Positions 6,493-10,096 of a stretch of DNA of 10,096 nucleotides are shown here, piece after piece. The DNA is from Negativicutes bacterium (lineage in GTDB: Bacteria > Bacillota_C > Negativicutes > Sporomusales_B > JARLHX01). The position numbers and the translations under genes were made by a program. The notes under the pieces were generated by a model. The model ran no database searches, was not told the DNA's origin, and worked only from the letters and a program-made list of their open reading frames with translations. The DNA is taken from contig JARLHY010000151.1 of NCBI GenBank assembly GCA_031292015.1, forward strand, positions 1 to 10,096. Reading direction: 5' to 3'. The first letter of the stretch is position 1. Every line of letters starts with the position of its first letter.

Positions 6493-6804
6493 ATGAAGCT
6501 GCGCGAGATCGCTCATTCCCGGACCGGCGACAAAGGCAATACCTCTAATATTTCGGTCATCGCCTATGATCCTGCCTACTTCCCGCTGCTGGAAAAGTAC
6601 ATTACCGCCGACAAGATGAAAGAGTATTTTGCCGAAATTGTGCAAGGTGACGTCATTCGCTATACCCTTCCCAACATCGCCGCCCTCAACTTTGTCATGC
6701 ATAAAGCCCTTGGCGGCGGGGTGACCCGGACGCTGGCCCTCGATATTCACGGCAAATCGCTGGCCTCGGCGCTGGGCAACATGGAAGTGCCTGATGACCT
6801 ATAA
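6493..6804 (+). CDS. Small AtuA-related protein (AtuA C-terminal ferredoxin-fold-like domain)
   Basis: A 103-residue protein. ATG 6493 has GAGGTG (6479-6484) 8 nt upstream, inside the end of the AtuA gene. An alternative GTG at 6487 would sit too close to that site. The N-terminus MKLREIAHSRTGDKGNTSNISVIAYDP carries the hallmark (S/T)GDKGN motif (11-16 here TGDKGN) of the domain that ends full-length AtuA proteins. A later conserved stretch is LPNIAALNFVMHKALGGGVTRTLALDIHGKSLA. The tight spacing points to translational coupling and a stoichiometric complex with the AtuA protein. It is the last gene before the terminator at 6910. The assignment to the family is firm, and the biochemical role is unknown. 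Confidence 0.85.
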   Translation: MKLREIAHSRTGDKGNTSNISVIAYDPAYFPLLEKYITADKMKEYFAEIVQGDVIRYTLPNIAALNFVMHKALGGGVTRTLALDIHGKSLASALGNMEVPDDL

Positions 6805-6909
6805 AAGCGAATGGCCCTTCCTCTGGAAGGAGATTGCCGATTTGTGACCGAATACTTCCTAACGCGGTCTGCAGGAATGACATCGCAGGTCGAGCGCTGG
6901 GCAATCACA

Positions 6910-6942
6910 AAAAGGATAACACGCTCAGGGTGTTATCCTTTT
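6910..6942 (+). terminator. Rho-independent terminator after the AtuA operon
   Basis: AAAAGGATAACAC (6910-6922) and GTGTTATCCTTTT (6930-6942) form a perfect 13-bp stem with a 7-nt loop. The T tract is short (four Ts in the stem). It lies about 105 nt after the last stop codon and before the activator gene. The 6805-6909 stretch between them holds only a small CCTTCC/GGAAGG hairpin (6816-6830) and no credible gene. Confidence 0.8.
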
Positions 6943-7028
6943 CGGTATAGCGGAGATTTTATTGCTTCTGTCAGCGCTTCGATACCAGGAGCGGCCGGTT
7001 CAATCCTTGCAGTGATGGGGAGGACGGA

Positions 7029-8414
7029 ATGGTTTTGAACGAAGACAACTCAAGTGATTTTAAGGATATTTTTCTTTCTCCCCAGGTCGCCGAACAGTGG
7101 CTGGATTCGGTGAACAACGGTATTCTGGTGGCTGATGCCGAGACCGTTGTCCGCTATGTCAATTCCGCCTATACGCGGATCACCGGCGTCCCCTATGCCC
7201 AAATCGTAGGGCGCAAACTGCTCGACATCCGCCCCGGGGCCATGCTGCCCCAGATCATACAGTCAGGGAGGTCGCGGACCGGAGTGTACCGGCGGGAAGG
7301 CGACAGTGAATATGTCGTCGATATGGCGCCGCTCGTATTGGAAGGGACCATCGTCGGCGGGGTATCGGTGGTCAAGGATATCACCGAAGTGAAAAAGCTG
7401 ACCGAAGAAGTGCGCAAATTTGCCAAAAAAACCGATCATCTAAAGACGATGGTTGACCGGATGTATAAAGCCAGATACACATTTGAGGATACTGTCGGCG
7501 AAAGCCCGCAAATTCTCGAAACGGTAAGAATCGCCAAACGGGCAGCCCACGGCGAGGCTGATATCCTGATCAGTGGCGAGAGCGGCACAGGCAAAGAGGT
7601 GATCGCCCAGTCGGTGCATAATGCCAGCAACCGGGCGTCCGGGCCGTTTGTGGCTGTGAACTGCGCGGCCATCGCGCCGTCCTTGATCGAGAGTGAGTTA
7701 TTCGGCTACGAGGAAGGTTCGTTCACCGGAGCCAAAAAGGGCGGCCGGCTTGGCCTGTTTGAGATGGCCGGCGGAGGAACGATTTTTCTTGATGAGATTG
7801 GTGAACTCAGCCTGGAAATGCAGGCCAAGTTGCTCCGGGTGCTCCAGGAAAGGACCGTCCGCCGGATTGGCGACACCAGCGAGACTTCGATCGACATCCG
7901 GGTGATTGCGGCCACTAATAAAGACCTTTACGCCCTTGTTCAGGACCATAAATTTCGCGCCGATTTTTACTATCGCCTGAATGTCCTCAATATTGCCCTG
8001 CCGCCTCTCCGCGAACGGGGCTGGGATGTTGTCCTATTGGCGGAGAAGTTCTTCCAAGCCCATTCCCGCAAGCTGGGACGCAGCCTGCAGGTAGACGGCG
8101 AAGTCCTGAAATTGCTGGCCGATTATCACTGGCCGGGGAATGTGCGCGAGCTCCGTAATGTGGTCGAATATGCGGTAAACATGTGTGAAGACGGCATGGT
8201 CACGGTTTTGCATCTGCCAAAATGGTTTAAGATCGGTGAGGTGCTGCCGGGAAGCTCGTTCTCCTCTTTGGCGGAGATGGTGCAGGATTTTGAGCGCAGG
8301 AGGATCCAAACCCTGCTCGCCCACTACGGCGTCAGCATTGACGCCAAGCGACGGGCCGCGAAAGAATTGGGGATATCGCTGGCTACCCTTTATAACAAGC
8401 TGGCGAAAAAATAG
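7029..8414 (+). CDS. PAS-domain sigma-54-dependent transcriptional activator (enhancer-binding protein)
   Basis: A 461-residue regulator starting at ATG 7029 behind GGGGAGG (7017-7023). Residues about 20-125 form one PAS domain (LDSVNNGILVADAETVVRYVNSAYTRITG onward), probably the signal sensor. A helical linker (116-150) leads to the AAA+ domain (about 153-390) with Walker A GESGTGKE (183-190), the sigma-54 contact loop GSFTGA (230-235), Walker B GGTIFLDEIGE (249-259), sensor I ATNKDL (295-300), arginine-finger region FRADFYYRLNV (309-319) and WPGNVREL (368-375). The C-terminus RRAAKELGISLATLYNKLAKK (441-461) is a Fis-type helix-turn-helix. There is no receiver domain, so it senses a ligand or redox state and not a phosphorelay. 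The sigma-54 promoter at 3756 with its palindromes is the evident target, which makes this the operon's own switch. The contact loop has Ser in place of the usual Ala. Confidence 0.92.
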   Translation: MVLNEDNSSDFKDIFLSPQVAEQWLDSVNNGILVADAETVVRYVNSAYTRITGVPYAQIVGRKLLDIRPGAMLPQIIQSGRSRTGVYRREGDSEYVVDMAPLVLEGTIVGGVSVVKDITEVKKLTEEVRKFAKKTDHLKTMVDRMYKARYTFEDTVGESPQILETVRIAKRAAHGEADILISGESGTGKEVIAQSVHNASNRASGPFVAVNCAAIAPSLIESELFGYEEGSFTGAKKGGRLGLFEMAGGGTIFLDEIGELSLEMQAKLLRVLQERTVRRIGDTSETSIDIRVIAATNKDLYALVQDHKFRADFYYRLNVLNIALPPLRERGWDVVLLAEKFFQAHSRKLGRSLQVDGEVLKLLADYHWPGNVRELRNVVEYAVNMCEDGMVTVLHLPKWFKIGEVLPGSSFSSLAEMVQDFERRRIQTLLAHYGVSIDAKRRAAKELGISLATLYNKLAKK

Positions 8415-8428
8415 AACTTCCGCTCAGT

Positions 8429-9583
8429 TTAAGGCAGGGAAGGTGCGATAAAATCGATGTGGAGCTGGACGATCTCCGGCCGGCTGCCGATGCGGATGGG
8501 CGGCCCCCAGGTGCCGTAGCCGGACGAAACCACGATTTGAAAGTCGCCTCTTTGCAGATGACCCCAATCGACTGCGAAGATTTTCCGGGTGATGAGGTTG
8601 TTGGGGAAGAATTGGCCGCGATGGGTATGACCGGATAGCTGAAGGTCAACTCCCTGCCGCTCGGCCTCGCTGAGATCGATGGGCTGATGATCGAGCAAGA
8701 TGATCGGCAGGGCCTGATCGAGGCCAGCCATGATCAGGGCCAGCGGCGTGCGGGACATCCGAGTATAACGGGGTAGGCTGTATTCATCACGGCCGACAAG
8801 ATAAAAGCTGTCGGCGATTTTGACAGCACTGTCGCGTAGAACACGGATACCGGCGCTCTCAAGGGCGACAACAGCCTTTTCGCTCTGGCCGCCGATATAC
8901 TCGTGATTGCCGAGCACAGCATAAGCGCCATATTTGCTTTTCAGCCGGCTGAGCGCAGCCGGCATTTTATGTTCGATGAAGAAGGTCACATTTTCATCAA
9001 TGGTGTCGCCGGCAAAAAAGATGATATCAGCATCCAGCTCGTTGATCAGACCGACCATGGTGTCCAATTGCCGGTCGGCGATAATCGGTCCTAAATGAAG
9101 ATCAGAGATCAGGACTGCGTTTAGGTGGGGCAGTTGCCCTGCTGATTTGGCGATTGTGAGCCGGTGGTGCCGGACGACAATCCGGCGGGCGTTCCAGCTG
9201 CCATAAAGTAGCAAGAGGGCGACCGACGACCAGACGACCAGCCCGATCAACGGCCGGGGCGGCAGGCTGGACAGATGCAGCGCGGTGGCGGCAAAACGCA
9301 ACAAATCGGCCATCAGCCACAGGAGGAGGGCGTAATAAGTTATCGCGATCCAATAGCCGCTGATGAGGGCAACCCATTTTTCGGCGGCGGCCATAAGATA
9401 CAGGCGCCGGATACGGACGACGATCGGTGACGCCGCCAAAAGGAACCAAAGCAGCCAAAAAATCGGCGCAGACAGTGGCAGAAAAGAGCCGAATGCCTGC
9501 CAGGTCCTGAGGCCGCTATAATAATTAATTGCTGCAAAGAGAGTCAAAAATAGACTGATAAATACAACAAATGACTGCTTCAT
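8429..9583 (-). CDS. Membrane-anchored metallophosphoesterase (YkuE/YaeI-like, calcineurin-type)
   Basis: A 384-residue protein on the minus strand. The start is the ATG whose first base is 9583: AAGGAGG lies 5 nt upstream of it, while an in-frame ATG at 9598 precedes that site and is unlikely. Four hydrophobic spans (about 5-22, 38-56, 70-92 and 112-129) anchor the N-terminus. The catalytic domain follows from about 150 and holds the full set of di-metal ligands of the superfamily: D161-L-H163, GD (192-193), GNHE (225-228), the histidine of DHQP (298-301) and GHTHRGQ (318-324). Relatives of this layout include lipid-pyrophosphate and phosphodiester hydrolases, some of them acting on UDP-diacylglucosamine or undecaprenyl pyrophosphate. 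The substrate here is unknown. The gene converges on the sigma-54 activator gene with only 14 nt between stop codons and has its own promoter with a PhoB-box-like repeat. Confidence 0.88.
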   Translation of the reverse strand: MKQSFVVFISLFLTLFAAINYYSGLRTWQAFGSFLPLSAPIFWLLWFLLAASPIVVRIRRLYLMAAAEKWVALISGYWIAITYYALLLWLMADLLRFAATALHLSSLPPRPLIGLVVWSSVALLLLYGSWNARRIVVRHHRLTIAKSAGQLPHLNAVLISDLHLGPIIADRQLDTMVGLINELDADIIFFAGDTIDENVTFFIEHKMPAALSRLKSKYGAYAVLGNHEYIGGQSEKAVVALESAGIRVLRDSAVKIADSFYLVGRDEYSLPRYTRMSRTPLALIMAGLDQALPIILLDHQPIDLSEAERQGVDLQLSGHTHRGQFFPNNLITRKIFAVDWGHLQRGDFQIVVSSGYGTWGPPIRIGSRPEIVQLHIDFIAPSLP

Positions 9584-9609
9584 TCCATCCTCCTTCATTG
9601 CCTTTTATT

Positions 9610-9637
9610 AGTATAACACGAATGATACCGGAGTGAA
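9610..9637 (-). promoter_or_regulatory. Sigma-A-type promoter of the metallophosphoesterase gene
   Basis: Read on the minus strand, -35 TTCACT (9637-9632) and -10 TATACT (9615-9610) are separated by 16 bp and match the consensus at four and five of six positions. The transcript would start near 9603, giving a leader of about 20 nt that still includes the AAGGAGG site. Confidence 0.6.
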
Positions 9638-9639
9638 GA

Positions 9640-9657
9640 GGGTGACGATTGGGTGAC
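9640..9657 (-). promoter_or_regulatory. PhoB-box-like direct repeat upstream of the metallophosphoesterase promoter
   Basis: On the minus strand GTCACCC (9657-9651), a 4-bp spacer AATC and GTCACCC (9646-9640) form an exact heptamer repeat with an 11-bp period, ending 2 bp before the -35 box. The 7+4+7 geometry is that of sites for OmpR/PhoB-type response regulators. The heptamer itself differs from the enterobacterial CTGTCAT. Confidence 0.4.
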
Positions 9658-9748
9658 TTTATGGTTTAGCGATAGGATTAAAAGAAAAGAATTCACAAAA
9701 TATTCTGGCCGGAAGGAATTGGACAAAATACGCCGAAATATAAGAGAT

Positions 9749-9763
9749 TGACCAGTCAGTCAG
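9749..9763. promoter_or_regulatory. TetR-type operator-like dyad upstream of the RND adaptor gene
   Basis: TGACCAGTCAGTCAG contains the dyad TGAC-CA-GTCA (9749-9758) and a further overlapping TCAG half. TGAC/GTCA dyads are common operators of TetR/AcrR repressors that guard efflux operons. A -10-like TATAAG lies just upstream at 9739-9744, which would put the start site inside the dyad, but no good -35 was found. No repressor gene is visible in the window. Confidence 0.3.
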
Positions 9764-9844
9764 CCTCGGGAATTGATTTTGCAAAGCAAGTTGCAGCTAC
9801 CGAAGAGAAAACGCATGAAACAGCTCAAGGGGGTAATCCGGTTG

Positions 9845-10096
9845 ATGTTAGCGGGTTGGAGAAAACAATATTATTTATGGACGACAATTGTTTGTATGGT
9901 GATTATCACAGCCGGCTGTAGTAAACAGGCGGCCCCGGCACCTGCAGCCGTGGAAGTGAAAGCCATGCAGGTGGTCCAGCGGGATACGCCGGTTACCTAT
10001 GAATTTGTCGGCCAGGTCATCGCCAAAAACGAAGTGCAAATCCGGGCCCGGGTTTCAGGCAACATTATGGCCAAAATGGTGACTGGAGGCGCCACC
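9845..10096 (+). CDS. RND efflux periplasmic adaptor (membrane fusion protein) lipoprotein, 3'-truncated by the window edge
   Basis: The frame stays open to the end of the window, giving 84 residues of a family usually near 380. ATG 9845, or TTG 9842, is preferred because AAGGGGG (9827-9833) lies 8-11 nt upstream. An in-frame ATG at 9815 would add 10 residues but has only a weak GAAGAGA site. The N-terminus has a basic stretch (WRKQYYLW), a hydrophobic core (TTIVCMVIITAG) and a lipobox TAGC with C25 as the lipidated cysteine. An Ala/Pro-rich tether precedes the adaptor core VVQRDTPVTYEFVGQVIAKNEVQIRARVSGNI, which is the classic start of the AcrA/MexA beta-barrel and lipoyl domains. Partner pump and outer-membrane channel genes would be expected downstream, outside the window. 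The presence of such an adaptor implies a double-membrane envelope. Confidence 0.87.
   Translation, partial: MLAGWRKQYYLWTTIVCMVIITAGCSKQAAPAPAAVEVKAMQVVQRDTPVTYEFVGQVIAKNEVQIRARVSGNIMAKMVTGGAT

Noticed and set aside
6997..7010. Second sigma-54-like promoter (GG-N10-GC with TTGC) just upstream of the activator gene
   Set aside because: The -24 half is poor apart from GG, and the start site would fall near 7022, cutting into the ribosome binding site.
6811..7038. Open frame after the AtuA-related gene (75 codons), with AAGGAG at 6827-6832 before a possible GTG at 6844
   Set aside because: It runs straight through the terminator hairpin at 6910-6942 and into the activator start, and its translation shows no domain-like pattern. 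Non-coding 3' region is more likely.

Overview
The window reads as a chromosomal segment of an anaerobic, outer-membrane-bearing Firmicute (Negativicutes, Sporomusa/Pelosinus-like). This is an inference. It rests on a methylmalonyl-CoA decarboxylase/propionyl-CoA carboxyltransferase-type cluster typical of propionate-forming Negativicutes, strong AGGAGG-type ribosome binding sites, and an RND-type periplasmic adaptor lipoprotein, which implies a diderm envelope. The DNA is moderately GC-rich by eye. Only AT-rich regulatory DNA stands out.

Layout. (1) 1-1694: the 3' half of a biotin-dependent carboxyltransferase (MmdA-like), a small membrane-anchored OadG/MmdD-like subunit with an internal repeat, and a biotin carrier protein (MmdC-like), closed by a strong terminator. 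No MmdB-type membrane subunit follows. (2) 1695-3566: a NodI/NodJ-type ABC-2 exporter pair with its own possible promoter and a leader hairpin, ended by a perfect 12-bp-stem terminator. (3) 3567-6942: a sigma-54-controlled operon. Its upstream region carries three near-identical 18-bp palindromes, a 13-bp perfect inverted repeat and a textbook -24/-12 promoter. It encodes a CitMHS-family carboxylate transporter, an AtuA-family (DUF1446) protein and a small AtuA-related protein that corresponds to the C-terminal domain of longer AtuA proteins. A terminator follows. (4) 7029-8414: a PAS-AAA+-HTH sigma-54 activator, the obvious candidate for binding the palindromes. (5) 8429-9583, minus strand: a membrane-anchored metallophosphoesterase, convergent with the activator, with a sigma-A-like promoter preceded by a PhoB-box-like direct repeat. 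(6) 9845-end: the start of an RND efflux periplasmic adaptor lipoprotein, cut by the window edge.

How the genes fit together. The most coherent unit is 3568-8414, a self-contained regulated catabolic module. A carboxylate-type substrate would be imported by the CitMHS protein and processed by the split AtuA pair, with expression switched on by the PAS-domain sigma-54 activator. Its substrate and chemistry cannot be read from the sequence, and this is the best candidate here for an undescribed pathway. The carboxyltransferase cluster probably belongs to propionate/succinate metabolism and is transcriptionally separate.
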